Source: Trichuris trichiura
Lineage: Eukaryota > Nematoda > Enoplea > Trichinellida > Trichuridae
Assembly: GCA_037903355.1 (NCBI GenBank)
Contig: JBAJFE010000042.1
Span: forward strand, 2,864,001-2,928,000
Direction of reading: 5' to 3'
DNA: 64,000 nt
Below, in pieces: positions 33,312 to 45,268 of the stretch (positions are counted from its first letter, which is position 1; each line of letters opens with the position of its first letter). The translations under genes and the position numbers were made by a program. The notes below the pieces were generated by a model. It had not been told where the DNA came from. It did no database searches and worked only from the letters and a program-made list of their open reading frames with translations.

Positions 33312-33729
33312 TTTTCGTTTTATCTTAGTTTCAGTTTAGCTTATACCAATGTTCCATGATTATCTCGTTTTGCAGTTTATCAACTAAAAGCTATGCATAA
33401 TCGTGGGATAACAACTATTAATAGTTTGCAGGAATGACCCATCTATCCACACACACATGAGTAAAAAACTTCAGTAGTGCTATGAGATTCTCTGGCATTC
33501 GTTCTGAGCAAAGTTCTTATTTTACCTCTCATTGCGTTCAACTAACTTAATGCTCATCCATTTGCAGTTGCTTCTCACAATGCCTAACGTATATGCCCAT
33601 AACGCATAATGTATGTTTTTCATAAAAGTTTTCTTTGCAGTTCTAACCAGTTTTCTTAATAACGTTTATTAGTACACACGTTAACTGCGAAGCTTTCGGG
33701 TAAATTCGAAACCCTTCATCAGCGTAAAG
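33312..33729. other. No gene seen
   Basis: AT-rich spacer between the 5S gene terminator and the hAT element. Confidence 0.5.
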
Positions 33730-36261
33730 CAGGGATGGGGAACGTCCGGCCCGCGAGACCATTTTCCGCCTACGCGTTGGGGCAACCGCGCATGGATGCG
33801 AGATTCAGTGAAATGTGATTGTGGTTAGTTATTTTTCATAATGCGATGTACGTATTGTATGTGAATCTTAGTAATAACATAAATCTTGCGTAACAAGCAG
33901 GGAGCATCAGGCTTGCTCGGAAGACTGCGTTGCTGACAGCTCTGTCAACAAACCGACATTGTTAGTCCTAGGTGACAAGCAGTAGGCGCCACTATAGTGT
34001 GTGCGCGCGTATAGTAGCGAGGAGCACTGCTTTGTTCGAGACGACGACTGTCCAGTTTGCTAGAGCACTTCTGCTTTCTTTTGCTCTCAGCAGTCACTGG
34101 CATCGTTCTCGCTTTCTCTTGCTATCGTTCTCATCGGTTTCTGTCGGCCGCCTGTCCTTTACGTCTTCGAAGTACAAAAAGGTTATTTCCTTTTCTGTAG
34201 TTGTGATTATGTTCTTGACAACTGGGTTGCAGGATAGTCCCAGAGGTCTGCCTTTTGCTCTGAGTTGCCCATAAAGCTATACTGAAACCTGAAGTTTCGT
34301 GCAGCTTATCGCAAGCTAGTGTTCGCGCTCACCCAACGCTACAAATGGCCAGTTCAAAGAAAAGAAAAGTTGATACGGAGTGTCGAATTTTCCAAAAGAA
34401 ATGGACGAATGACTATTTTTTCAAGGAGCTTAAGGGCAAGCCCGTTTGCTTTGTTTGTGGCGACTCAGTAGCTGTCATGAAAAAAGCTAATCTGGAACGG
34501 CATTGGAGCACAAAACATGGGAAATTGATGGAGTTAAAAGGCCAAGAGCGTCTGGATAGAATCAGTGCGCTTCAACGGGATTTGGAGTCGCAACAAGCCG
34601 CTTTCACCAGGCCACACTGCGACGCGTACAGCGTTCTTCAAACGAGTTACGTAGTGAGCGAAATGATCGCAAAGAAGTTGAAGCCCCATGCAGAGGGTGA
34701 ATTTGTGAAAGAGTGCATAGTGGCAGCTGCGAAGTTACTAGCACTAGCCAGTGAAAAACTTTTCGAAAGTGTTAGCTTATCTCGAAAAACTGTTTCAGAC
34801 CGGATCACTGACTTAGCAGACGACGTTGAAAAAACGTTGAAGCGTACTGCAGGTAACTTTGAATTTTTTTCCCTGGTTTGTGACGAGACTACGGACATAA
34901 CAAATACCGCTCAACTGGCCATTTTCCTTCGCGGAACGACTGCAGAGTTTGAGACTCTAGAAGAACTTTTATCACTGGAAGCCATGCATAGCACTACAAG
35001 GGGTGAGGACATATTTGAAAAACTCGTTTTATCAGTGGAACGATTCGGGTTAAAGTTTGAAAAATTAAGTGGTCTGACTACGGACGGCGCTCCAGCTATG
35101 TTTGGCTTGCAAAAAGGCCTAGTTGCATTTGTTAAAAAGGAAATGAATAATCTCGGTCTTGATCCGAACGATTTGATAGTATGCCATTGTATCATACATC
35201 AACAGTCTCTGCGCACGGTCGCTGCGTTTCAACAATGTGATGTCAGTAGTCGTGTCGTGCGTACACTGTATCAAGAGCAATGGGCATAATAACCGCCTGT
35301 TTAAAGATTTCTTGAATGAACTTTCCTCCGAATATGGTGATCTCGTTTATCATTGTGAAGTTCGCTGGCTGAGTCGCGGGAATATGCTAACGAGGTTTTA
35401 CCAACTGCGCGATGAAGTTAAGCAGTTCATGAAGGTTTAAAGCAAACCTGTCAGAGAACTAAGTGACAGAAAGTGGCTATGTGACCTGGCTTTCATGGTA
35501 GACGTTGTCAAGTAACTGTCGGAACTGAATATCAAGTTGAAGGGTCCGAACCAGCTTCTCAGCTCACTCGTATCAAACGTGAAAGCATTTGAAGCTAAAT
35601 TAAGGCTGTGGAAACAGCAACTTGAAAAGGGCAACACGCTACATTTCCCTACACTCCAGGGACAGCAGCCTTCTACGACATTAGAGTATGCCGGTGAATG
35701 TGCCAAACTACTTGAGGCGTTTGGCGAAAGATTCAACGATGTGAAAAGTAGACAAATGCAGCTGAACATCTTCGCTATTCCATTCAATGTAGAACCAGTT
35801 GATGTACCTGATGAACTGCAGCATGAGATCGTTCAGTTGCAAAGCGATGATGAGCTCAAAGCTAAATACAACAATTTCCCGCTGCTTGAGTTCTATAAGC
35901 GGTACATAAGCAACGATGAATTTCCCGTTTTGAGGAGACATGCTTTGAAATACGCGTCCGTGTTCGGAACAACCTACTGCTGCGAGCACTTCTCTTCTAA
36001 ACTTACCATCGCAAAGAGCCATCTGCGCACGAGACTCACGGACACAAATCTAGTGAACCAGCTGCGAGTAGCAACGTCATCAGAAGGAGCTGACATCGCA
36101 CGCCTCACCAGGGAAAAGCAGTTCCAAACATTCCATTAGGGGTGACTTCATAAATATACGTGCAAATAAAGCAGGCTGTTTTTCATTTTTTCTATCCGGC
36201 CCGCGAGTGGTCTTGTAAACGTCTATCCGGCCCGCGGCACGAAAAAGGTTCCTCACCCCTG
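33730..36261 (+). mobile_element. hAT element encoding a GTF2IRD2-like transposase
   Basis: Terminal inverted repeats of the form CAGGGRTGRGGAAC with adjoining CCGGCCCGCG blocks at both ends. The flanking 8-mers GCGTAAAG and GCCTAAGC match at five positions and keep the central TA. It is 2532 bp with a single transposase gene (34345-36139) that now has one frameshift and stops. A relatively intact, probably recently inactivated copy. Confidence 0.88.
34345..36139 (+). pseudogene. hAT transposase (GTF2IRD2/EPM2AIP1-like), frameshifted
   Basis: The frame at 34345-35289 (314 codons) starts MASSKKRKVDTECR and has a BED-like zinc finger (CFVCGDSVAVMKKANLERHW then STKH, residues about 36-58), then VCDETTDITNTAQLA with the catalytic Asp region and TTDGAPAMFG. 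A frameshift near 35240-35270 moves the sequence to the frame 35237-35440 (YHCEVRWLSRGNMLTRF). Stops at 35440 and 35515 follow. The remaining frame 35537-36139 ends in the dimerisation domain (ALKYASVFGTTYCCEHFSS). The same transposase type was domesticated in mammals as GTF2IRD2. Confidence 0.9.
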
Positions 36262-36394
36262 GCCTAAGCCATAACGACATTTAAGTAAACAAAACCTTTG
36301 CCTCAAAAGCTTGACTATTCTTGCAATAGAAATTCGCCCCATTGGCTTTACTTGTCCATCATGAAAATGCTGTAAGACTCGACAAAGTTAACTA

Positions 36395-37074
36395 CAGTAG
36401 AACTTCTGAAGTTGACCACCTCTGTATGTCGACCACCTCCCTAAGTTGACCGAATTTTGACCACTTGGTTGGTTTTCACGTTAATAAGCGCAAGGACAAC
36501 TCCTATACGTTGAGCACCCCCGTAATTGGGAAGTCGACCGCTTTAGCCGTGACCTGGTATATGGGCGCAATGCTAGTTTGCTCTCTGTAAGATGACCACT
36601 TCAGTTTGCTCTGTGTCAGTCGCTAGCAGCTGTTTACCGTCATTGCCTCAATGTGCTATTACTGAACGTAGCGAAGTTTTTCATTACCGTGCATTGGAGA
36701 TGTCTGATTACAAAACTGATTCTGTCGCTTTGACGATGCTTTTTCCATGCTTGCTGGCGCAGCTTGCGCGTTTTCTCAATTACATAACCTCTCACCTACG
36801 CGTCGGCAGCATTCGCCCGTTGAACGAATGCTGCCGACGAAGGACAACCTCCGTAAGTGGGAAGTTGACCTCTTCAGCCGTGACGTCGTATACGGACGCA
36901 ATGCTAGTTTGTTCACAGTAACTTGACCAGTCTGCTGAATGGACAACTTACGGTGGTTCAACTGCAATCTATTCAGCCGAGCCACTTATACCCACAGCCT
37001 CCTATGTTGACCGCCCCCTATGTTGACCAGTTTTCCCCGGTTCCTTGGGTTATCAACTTATGGAGGTTCTACTG
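36395..37074. mobile_element. pogo/Tigger-type MITE, 680 bp
   Basis: Ends CAGTAGAAC...GTTCTACTG, flanked by TA on both sides (36393-36394, 37075-37076), the Tc1/mariner-pogo target duplication. The subterminal sequence repeats GTTGACC / GGTCAAC-like units many times. No transposase remains. The pogo relic at 12486 may represent a related source family. Confidence 0.85.
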
Positions 37075-37076
37075 TA

Positions 37077-37512
37077 TATCACAAAAACTTAGCGCATTCT
37101 GATAAAGCGAGCAACTATTCTCTCATGTGAATCATGTGCTCTGCGTTCAAAGCTTCTCAGCAGAAAGCTTTTGTTACTCAACCCTACGCCGGAAAGGTCA
37201 CGGTGTCAAACCTGCGATTCCTTCTGCCATGTGTTCTGAATGGTCATTTTCACGAGCGGTGATTGGTCCATGTGGTGGAGAGAGGGTAGCCAGCATCACG
37301 CATAGCATGCAACTTTATCTTGACAAGTACGCACAATACCTGACCCTCGAACCTCACCTTCCGTTGCATCTTAACACGATGGCCCGGTGGGGCATGTGCC
37401 GCACACTGCTCAAATGGGCCTCCCAACGGGCCCCTTGGCGTTTTGGCCCTCCCCCCTGGATTTCAAAAGGGCCCCACGGTGGGGCACTTACCCTAACGTT
37501 AGAAACACTGCT
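37077..37512 (-). mobile_element. hAT-2 terminal fragment
   Basis: Reverse-complement match to the first ~430 bp of the hAT-2 copy at 23529, including the G/C-rich block, ending at GAAACACTG (37512). The flanking 8-mer CTGTAGTC has the central TA. It begins directly after the pogo MITE target site. Confidence 0.85.
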
Positions 37513-38110
37513 GTAGTCCAACGGGGCAGTCGAGGGGTACTGATAAACCAGCGGCATTGGAAAGTAAAAGGTTAATCTTCGGCTCCAACAGGCAAAATAT
37601 ACCAGCAGCTCAGCCATTTTTGCTTATTCTATCCGTTGCTTGCCCCGACTCACAAACGCTGCCTCTGCTGGTGCAATGATTGGACACATCGTTTGCTTTA
37701 GATTTGCGCTGAGCATGCCTTGCTTGAACAAGGAGCATTTCTGCTTCTGCGTGTCTATATATATCGTTTGCGATGGTGTTCTCACTGCAACTTAAGTTCT
37801 GTGCATGTATATTTGCAGTGTTCGTTGAAGCCTTGCTTGTCAGTTCATTTCCATTAGTCTATTGCTCATAAGCAGTGGAGTAGTGGCGTTAGTTCCGGCA
37901 TGATGGATTGGAGGATTTGGACGCATGGCCAAAAAGTAAGGCAGTGAACCGCTGGAGATGGAGCAAGCGGTTGGCCCCAAAAGAAAAGAGTTAAACAGTG
38001 GAAAATTAACTACGGGTAATCATTTATCCGCAGCAGGAAAATGATGGTGAATCATGGCTAGGGTGGAAATGAAGGGACCCTAATTCATTGTATACGGGAG
38101 GAAGAAACAG
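37513..38110. other. No gene; part of a rearranged repeat (about 37880-38090)
   Basis: About 37880-38090 is collinear with 48550-48710 (shared GGACGCAT, CAGTGAACC, AAAATTAAC, AGAAATGAAG-GACC). The rest shows nothing recognisable. Confidence 0.5.
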
Positions 38111-38112
38111 GG

Positions 38113-38900
38113 GATCTTTGATGTTAGGCTCCCATCTGAGATTGAGGCGGCGACTTCAAAGAAGGTCAAGTGGGGATTATTGCGCCACGTGAACAATGGC
38201 TGCCCTAATCCGAGTACCTGTGCGCTGTTGCGCGCGATGCGTATAAGTGAAGGAATGCTGCACACCGGACGGTAACCGTTAGGGTAACTGTTTCCAGGTG
38301 TGTACTGTAACTGTGCCGGCCATCGTGTCCTGACCTAGCCTAAGCCTAAGCCTAAACCTGAACATGATGTGTGCTTGTTGCTGCTATTAGGTTTTGCTGT
38401 TTTGAAACCGTGGCGCATACGACAAAGAAGCGTAGCGCAAATTAACGTTAAATAACGTTCACTGAAAATGTGAGCAATGAGTAATGCAAAACTGGAAAAA
38501 GCGTACATACAGCCAACAGAGGCGCACAGTCTGACGAAAGCGGTCGAGGTTCAGTTCCGTCGTGGTCAACCGGATTGACCTGATCAGAGAAACGTGTTTA
38601 GAAAAAATAAACGTAAACGCATGACATACCCTTCACCCGATGGCATACTGTCACTAGACGCCGGCATAGACATAACGCGGAATGAGCTTTACTCAGTTTT
38701 CCAAGGCACGACGCATCTGAGACCGTCGATCTCTGATGTTTTTCATGAATCGCTACGACGGGGTCTTAGCGTGAACCGCTGCACACCCCTTTGTGTTTCC
38801 TGTACCTTCAATGCATGCGCAGATGCTTAATTCCCTCACCTTCGATCTTTCGTACAGGTCACTAACCGCATCAGTGACACATGCAAACGCCATTACCTTG
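38113..38900 (+). mobile_element. hAT-related repeat with a conserved peptide
   Basis: Contains a subterminal motif (GCGACTTCAAAG.AGGTCAAGTGGGGATT, 38146-38178), a CCTAAG repeat run (38336-38356) and the frame 38594-38830 with DITRNELYSVFQGTTHLRPS. The same order of motif, CCTAAG run and peptide (DITQNELCAVYQDATRIGP) occurs inverted in the MITE at 48027-48512. The 5' end resembles that MITE's terminal repeat but is degenerate; the 3' end is not found. Confidence 0.55.
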
Positions 38901-39267
38901 CAGTGTAGCAGAATTCTTCGACGCTAATCCGTTAGACCGACATACGGGTCACTGCGTGTGCCACTGATGCTCTATTGTGCTGCCGTGTCAACTACTCTGC
39001 ACGCGTTCACTAAACCTGACGATAAAGTCCCTACCGTTGTGCCGCTAATCACAATTTATTACGCAGTAGAGTCGCGGATTATGCTTTGATACTGCCGCCT
39101 CAACTTTCGGTGGAAACCCAACATCATAGTTCCGAAACAGGTTGTCGACGATGAAGCACAAGGGTTCGCTATCTACCAGAAGCGGTTCGGCAAGGTAAGT
39201 GCTGCGACAAAGGCAGCGGCCAGAGCAAAGTGAAATTTTGTTTGACCGGAAGACAAATTCGACCAGT
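38901..39267. other. No gene seen
   Basis: No domain, RNA gene or transposon end recognised. Confidence 0.4.
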
Positions 39268-39272
39268 CAGAT

Positions 39273-39636
39273 TGTAATAAACAGGTGGATGGTCATATGT
39301 CCACGGGGGTCGCGAGGCAGGTCACCGGTCGGCCGTGAATCTGTCATTCTTCTACTGAGAAAGAACTGACAAGCGCAGCGTGCGGGAGCGCTTCCGCTTG
39401 GGGTGACAGGAGGGTGTGCCGAGAGCGTGGGCTGCTGCAGCGACATGAATCGCGAGGGCGTGACGAGCAGTTGGCTACAGCGTTTAGGGCGTGCGATGGC
39501 GTTTGTTCTCTTTCTCTGTCGTTGGCGGTGTTCGTATTGTTGTGTACCGTAGGGAGAGAGAGATTCGTGTTGTGTAGTTACAATAAAGTGTTTGACAACC
39601 CTTTTCTGCGTGCGTTTGTCAACTGCGTTTAATACA
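39273..39636 (+). mobile_element. Solo LTR, 364 bp
   Basis: Starts TGTAAT and ends AATACA (TGTA...TACA), and is flanked by an exact 5-bp duplication CAGAT (39268-39272 and 39637-39641). It contains a CAATAAAG polyadenylation signal near 39580 about 50 bp before the end. No primer site or internal region follows, so recombination between two LTRs is the likely origin. It is unlike the LTRs of the other two elements here. Confidence 0.75.
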
Positions 39637-39649
39637 CAGATCATGTGAG

Positions 39650-39699
39650 TTTGCCTAATCAGAACAGGGCGCTGGCAATGTGGACGGTGGGAAACACTG
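39650..39699. mobile_element. hAT-2 end fragment
   Basis: About 50 bp ending GGGAAACACTG, similar to the last bases of the hAT-2 copy (24660-24745), followed by GCCTACAC (central TA). Confidence 0.55.
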
Positions 39700-39707
39700 G
39701 CCTACAC

Positions 39708-40049
39708 AGTACAATAAAGCCACCAGAAAACAATGACTTCTAACCCTGTGCCATCAAGGTTCATTAGTAATCTGATTTTCAGTCGTCAGAATGCTGTTAC
39801 ATAATGAGGGCAACGCTGCCCCAGGTAACCATATTTCAGGAACAAAAGTTTCAAGAGCCTAAAATTCTTCTTGAAGAAAGGCAGGGGGCAGTTTTGACAA
39901 GAATAAGAATGGTTGCGGCGTCTTTGGCACAGGAGGAACAGGCAACACTTTATTTGGCATGTTCGATGAGCACTTAGAGACACTCAACAGTTAGAGGACA
40001 GCAAAGGAAGAGCTCAATGGAACACACAGAAAACGCTGAGGATGATCAT
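39708..40049. other. No gene seen
   Basis: Nothing recognisable. Confidence 0.4.
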
Positions 40050-40290
40050 GAATGATACCACCACTACATACCATGGAAAAAATCAAGAACAGTTCTGTGG
40101 TTGTTGAACATGCCCGTCACTGTTCGTGCTGCCTGAAACCAAAAATAATTTGCCGCGAAAGGCAATTGCACCTAAGAAAAATTGAAGGCCCTATTTAAGT
40201 GCAACAACACTGCATTGAATCATGAGAAAGAGAGTGCAGGTCAGCAAGATATAGATAGCTATTATCTGTAAAACCAGATGCTGTGCGTTT
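40050..40290 (+). pseudogene. Penelope-like endonuclease relic
   Basis: MEKIKNSSVVVEHARHCSCC and PKIICRERQLHLRKIEG match, with changes, the C-terminal half of the endonuclease frame at 4532-5095 (MEKAISASVIVEHASRC, PKIICRETLLHLRCIKE). A stop follows, and similarity fades near 40290. A divergent family member, not a copy of the palindrome. Confidence 0.7.
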
Positions 40291-40792
40291 AAATACTGAA
40301 TTATCAACCGGCTTCCATGTTTATTGTCTGGAATCTTTCGCAGGCCTTTAAATACTGAATTATCATGGTGAAATGTTCACGATCCTATCGTTGAAGACGG
40401 GAGGTGGTTTTGAGAGCTATAAAAGCATGAATTTTTTTTGAAGTTTTCTCCCGTAAATGCTCGCAAGTCTGTTGGTAGGGCATTTGTCTGGTTAATTTCA
40501 GAAACCAAGAGCGGGCAAGAAAAAGCCGCACTGAATCTGAAAAGTGAATGCCACAACAGTAATCTCAATTTTGACCCACTTTTAGGTTGGTATACAACAT
40601 TCAATAGTAGAAGTCTCATATCTGTCCAACAATAAACCTTACTAGCATGTTCTGTACAGTGGTTCTTACGTCAGTAGTAAAGCGCTTTTCATGCAATTAC
40701 CTGATGTGTTCTCGTAACGCTCCCACTAGCGTTCGTGACTTTTATACTGTAATACATGATCTGCAGGTTCACTTTATGAATTCTATCTATAG
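40291..40792. other. No gene seen
   Basis: A short direct repeat (TTTAAATACTGAATTATCA at about 40289 and 40347); otherwise nothing recognised. Confidence 0.45.
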
Positions 40793-40992
40793 CAGTTTTT
40801 CTCAAGCTCTGGATCTTCAGTGCCCTCCTACGAACGTTTTGGAACGCCTGTGCTTCCTATACTGTCTTGTCAACTTCGAACGCACTGACTGGCTGGACTG
40901 GTGGACTAGGACGGATGTAGTCAGACATAAGAACATAAATGTTCAGGTTTATTTCCAGAAATCATTTCCGCATAATGTTGTTGTGATTGGTC

Positions 40993-41138
40993 TGTAGCGA
41001 GCGGACTCGCATACAGGTATCTTGCGCATCAGGAGGTGGTTACGGTATTTTTACGGTATTCAGTCATATTGTGAAAGTAAACGTGTAGTGTGGTCCGGTC
41101 TCCTCTCGTTCTGCGCGAACGAAAAGGCTCTCCCTACA
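40993..41138 (+). repeat. 5' LTR
   Basis: TGTAGCGAGCGG...CTCTCCCTACA, 146 bp. It is followed at once by TTGGTGCCTCGAACCGGGAC (41139-41158), the presumed primer-binding site, whose tRNA I cannot name with confidence. Confidence 0.92.
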
Positions 41139-41189
41139 TTGGTGCCTCGAACCGGGACTCGCGGCATTTCCGCTCAGCGAACGAGATTT

Positions 41190-41810
41190 GACTATGTTGT
41201 GGCGTCACTCCTCTTCGAGGTCGCCTCAGAGGTCCGAGATTTGGTACTGGCGCCGCCTGCCGACGCAGCCTACGACAAGCTAAGAGAAGCTCTTATTCGA
41301 CGGACCTCTGTGCCCCGACACACACGCATACAGCAACTGCTCAACGCGGACGAGTTGGGCGATCGATGTCCGTCACAACTGCTGCGTCATATGCGCCAAC
41401 TGGCAGCCGACTCAATGCCCACGGGCAATGACGAGTTTTTAACGGAACTGTTCTTGCAACGTTTGCCACCCCACGCTCGCGCAATTCTTGCGCCCTGCGC
41501 GCAGCTGCCGCTGGACACAATTGCTGCCATTGCTGATCGCGTCGTTGAATCATTACCAGTGACTGTCAGCTCCATCTCAGCAAAGAGCAGCGAAATGCAG
41601 CAATTGCGAACGCAGATTGCTGAATTGCAGCGCAAAGTCGAGCAGTTGACAATAGCCGCCAGCAACAGCCACTCGCGAGCGAGCCGTCGACTCTCCCCCA
41701 CAGACACTCCTTCCAGCCAGCTCTGTTGGTATCACAGGCGCTTTGGCAAGGCAGCTAAGAAGTGCACGCAGCCCTGTGACTTCTCGGGAAACGAATCACC
41801 CAGCTCATGA
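41190..41810 (+). pseudogene. gag, N-terminally deleted
   Basis: The open frame runs from the LTR through 41810, but recognisable Gag begins near 41190 (FDYVVASLLFEVASEVRDL), only about 30 bp after the primer site, so the normal N-terminal part is gone. It contains DELGDRCPSQLLRHMRQLA and LTELFLQRLPPHARAIL (capsid), a coiled coil (EMQQLRTQIAELQRKVEQL) and near the C-terminus CWYHRRFGKAAKKCTQPC, the CHCC finger. Its end overlaps the pol start by 4 bp. Confidence 0.85.
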
Positions 41811-44708
41811 AGGCGACCCATGTCGCTGGCGTTGGTGTTCCCGGTCGCCTCCTTTTCGTCTCGGATCAGCTCTCCTCGCGTCGTTTCCTTGTCGATTCAG
41901 GCGCTGCCGTCAGCCTTTTTCCAGTGGCAGCGTTGCCAAAGAAGCGCCAACCTGATAGTATCTGCCTCCTCCAAACGGCCAACGGCACTTCCATCCCGAC
42001 TTTTGTTACGGTTCAGCTCTCTCTTCACCTTGGTCTCACTAAACCGCTTCAATGGAGATTTCTGGTAGCTCGAGTACAGCAGGCCGTCATTGGCGCTGAC
42101 TTTCTGCAACACTATGGCTTACACATACGAATGGACACCTTGACTCTACTGCACCCACCAACTGGCACCGTTGTCCGTGGCTGTTCCTCTCTTGCTATCC
42201 GTACGCACGGTACCTTCTCGCTTGATCAGCCACTGTGCATCATTGACTTGCTTCGCAAGTTCCCAACCGTTACCTCCCCGTCTGACACCCCTAGCGTGCC
42301 CACACACGGCGTGCGACATTACATTGCAACAGTCGGATCTCCTGTCCACGCCCGCCCGCGTCGCCTTCCACCTGAACGCATGGAAGCCGCTCGTGCGGAG
42401 TTTGACCGACTCTTGCAGCGCGGCATCATCCGCCCCTCAGACAGCGCGTGGGCCTCGCCCCTTCACATGGTCCACAAAAGGTCTCCGAATGACTGGCGCC
42501 CTTGCGGTGATTATCGAGCCCTCAATCGAATTACGACACCGGATCGGTATCCGTTACCACACATCCATGACTTCACGCACCGCCTCCATGGCGCAACCAT
42601 TTTCACCAAACTGGATCTCAAAGATGCCTATAACCAAATTCCTTTGAATCCGTCGGACGTGCCGAAAACGGCAATTATCACCCCGTTTGGTCTTTTCGAA
42701 TTCCTAAGGATGCCTTTCGGCTTGCGAAACGCATCTCAGACGTTCCAGCGATTTATCGATACCGTGCTCAGGGGATTGTCCTTCTGCTTTGCCTATGTCG
42801 ACGATGTCCTCATCGCAAGCACCACCAAAGAAGAGCATCTGCGGCACTTAGAACAAGTTTTTCAACGTCTCGCCGCCAATGGCTTGATCCTTAACGTGAA
42901 GAAATGTCAATTTCTTGTGCCACATTTGCAGTTTTTGGGTCACGAGCTGGACAGTAGCGGCATCAGGCCCACCAACGACAGGGTGCAGCTGTTGCGAGAG
43001 TTTCCCAAGCCCACCTGCATTCGCCAGCTCAGACGGTACTTGGGCATGATCAATTTTTATCACCGCTTTATCCCCGCTTGCGCTGGCATTGGTCAACCGC
43101 TTCATAAAATGCTCACAGACCAACGGAAGCTCAAAGAGTTGAATTGGACCGCCGAACAAAACTCTGCATTTTGCCGATCCAAGGAGGCTCTTGCTCACGC
43201 CATCTTGCTTTTTCATCTGATTCCAGACGCTGAAACTGCCATCATGGTGGATGCCTCTGAATCAGCGGTAGGAGCCGTCTTACAGCAGAAAGTTGGCGGT
43301 GATTGGAGGCCTCTGTCCTTCTTCTCCAAGGCCCTCAAACCGGCTGAAACGCGCTACAGCACTTATGCCCGTGAGCTCCTGGCCATTTATCTCGCTATAA
43401 AACATTTCCGCTATTTCGTCGAAGGCAGACAGTTTTACGTCGTCACTGATCACCGACCTCTTGCGTACTCATCAACCGCAACGCATGACCGTCACTCGCC
43501 CATCCAAGCTCGCCACTGGGACTTCATTTTACAATATACCTCTGACATACGTCATGTCGAAGGCAAGTGTAACCTAGTCGCCGATGCGCTCTCAAGGATT
43601 GACAGCTCAGGTGTTCACAGCATCGAATTCTCTTTGATTCCATTTCACCAGATCGCCGCAGCGCAGGCTGAGGACAAGGAGCTCGAACAACTCCGCGCCT
43701 CTCCAATGTTTTCCTTCCAGCCCATCGTTTTGCCCATGTCAAAGGATCCTATCCTCTGTGACATGTCGACTGGTTCTCCTCGGCCTTACGTTCCTCATCA
43801 ATTCCGTCATGACGTTTTTCTTTCCTTACACTCATTGGCTCATCCTGGAGTAAACGGAACGCAGGATCTGATAGCCAAGCGTTTCGTCTGGCCATCTATG
43901 AACCGCGACATCAGGCAATGGACTCGAGCATGCCTGGCGTGCCAACGATCCAAAGTCACGAAGAACACCATTGCACCGCTTCAGCCGTTCCCTCAGCCGA
44001 ACGGCCGTTTCGAGCATATTCACCTCGATATCGTCGGTCCACTACCAGTCTCAGACGGCTACCGTTATCTGCTGACATGCATCGACCGATTTACTCGATG
44101 GCCCGAAGCAATCCCCATTGCTGACATGTCAGCAGAAACCGTTGCAAACGCTTTCGTCAACTCCTGGATAGCCCGTTTTGGTGTCCCCGCAACGGTTACA
44201 ACTGATCGGGGTCGCCAGTTTGAGTCCCATGTCTGGCAACAATTGATGAAAACCCTCGGCTGCAAACGCACGCGAACCACATCTTATCATCCGATCTCCA
44301 ACGGCATCATTGAACGATTTCATCGCCAACTTAAGGCAGCCATCGTGCCCACCGGCGACAAGACATTGGACACAGCGCCTTCCGTTCATTTTGCTCGGCG
44401 TGAGAACGGCGCTGAAGCGCGACATTGGCTGCAGCACAGCTGAGCTGGTCTATGGTTCTGCTTTGCGTCTCCCTGGGCAGTTGTTTGAACCTAAGCGCGT
44501 TGACAACATTGACATCAGCGGCTTCGCAGATTCGCTCAGACGTACAATGGCCAGCTTGCGCCCACTGCCTCCCCGTCACCATCCCAATCGCCCGTTCTAC
44601 GTCGACCGTCATCTCGAATCATCACCTCACGTGTTCGTTCGTTGTGAGGCGGCCGCGGGCCAACTCCAGCCGCGCTACCGCGGGCCGTTCCAGGTGCTCA
44701 CGAGGTGA
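41807..44708 (+). pseudogene. pol (PR-RT-RNase H-IN), late frameshift
   Basis: An 878-codon open frame (41807-44443). Protease: [44 protein letters not shown] and the YVDD site ([11 protein letters not shown], near 42795). RNase [33 protein letters not shown]. Integrase: HPGVNGT and CLACQRSK zinc region, [17 protein letters not shown] and [11 protein letters not shown] (D, D, E). A frameshift near 44340-44400 moves the C-terminal part into the frame 44310-44708 ([19 protein letters not shown]). All catalytic residues are present, so inactivation is recent. Confidence 0.92.
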
Positions 44709-44855
44709 AGAAAGTACTACGTTTTGGACATCAACGGTAAACGCGAGAGCGTTTCACTCGATCGACCAGAACCCGCCTTCGTCGAGTCCTGATCTTCCTA
44801 CTGCTCCATCTCGCGGATCAGCACTTCATCAGGTGCCTTCTCACCGGGGGAGTAC

Positions 44856-45001
44856 TGTAGCGAGCGGACTCGCATACAGGTATCTTGCGCATCAGGAGGT
44901 GGTTACGGTATTCTTACGGTATTCAGTCATATTGTGGAAGTAAACGTGTAGTGTGCTCCGGTCTCCTCTCGTTCTGCGCGAACGAAAAGGCTCTCCCTAC
45001 A
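44856..45001 (+). repeat. 3' LTR
   Basis: 146 bp, identical to the 5' LTR except for three substitutions. Confidence 0.92.
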
Positions 45002-45268
45002 GGTCGATTTCAAGGGAGCTGATTGGTTAATGTGGTGGAGGGAGGGTGGTCGACTTCCAAAGTCTGAATACACGCACAACATACAATTTTCTCCTAAGCA
45101 GTACGCACAGTACCTGACCTGCAGGCCGTCCCTTCATATGTACTTCAGCAAGACTGCTCAGGTGGGTCATGTGCTCTATCAGATAAGAAGTGCCCCCTAA
45201 GCGCTCCCTGGATTTCAAAAACGCCCCTCTATGTAGCACATGCTCCACCGTGAGAATCACTGGAATAG

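Larger units (their letters stand above)
40993..45001 (+). mobile_element. Ty3/Gypsy LTR retrotransposon of CsRn1 type, 4.0 kb, young
   Basis: 146-bp LTRs (40993-41138 and 44856-45001) differ at only three positions. Target duplication is GGTC (40989-40992, 45002-45005). A polypurine tract GGGGGAGTAC precedes the 3' LTR. Gag ends in a CHCC-type finger typical of the CsRn1 clade, and pol has protease, RT, RNase H and integrase. Defects: gag lacks its N-terminal part, and pol is frameshifted in late integrase with a stop at 44706. Confidence 0.93.
40793..45262. mobile_element. hAT-2 MITE split by an LTR retrotransposon
   Basis: 40793-40992 begins CAGTTTTTCTCAAGC and matches the 3' part of hAT-2 in reverse. 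45002-45262 ends GTGAGAATCACTG and matches the 5' part. Together they make about 460 bp without coding sequence. The LTR element 40993-45001 sits between them with a 4-bp duplication GGTC. The outer flanks both have a central TA but do not match well. Confidence 0.75.

Noticed and set aside
34345..36139. Domesticated host gene of GTF2IRD2 type
   Set aside because: Terminal inverted repeats and a hAT-like target duplication are still present, and the frame is broken by a frameshift and stops, so it is an inactivated transposon.
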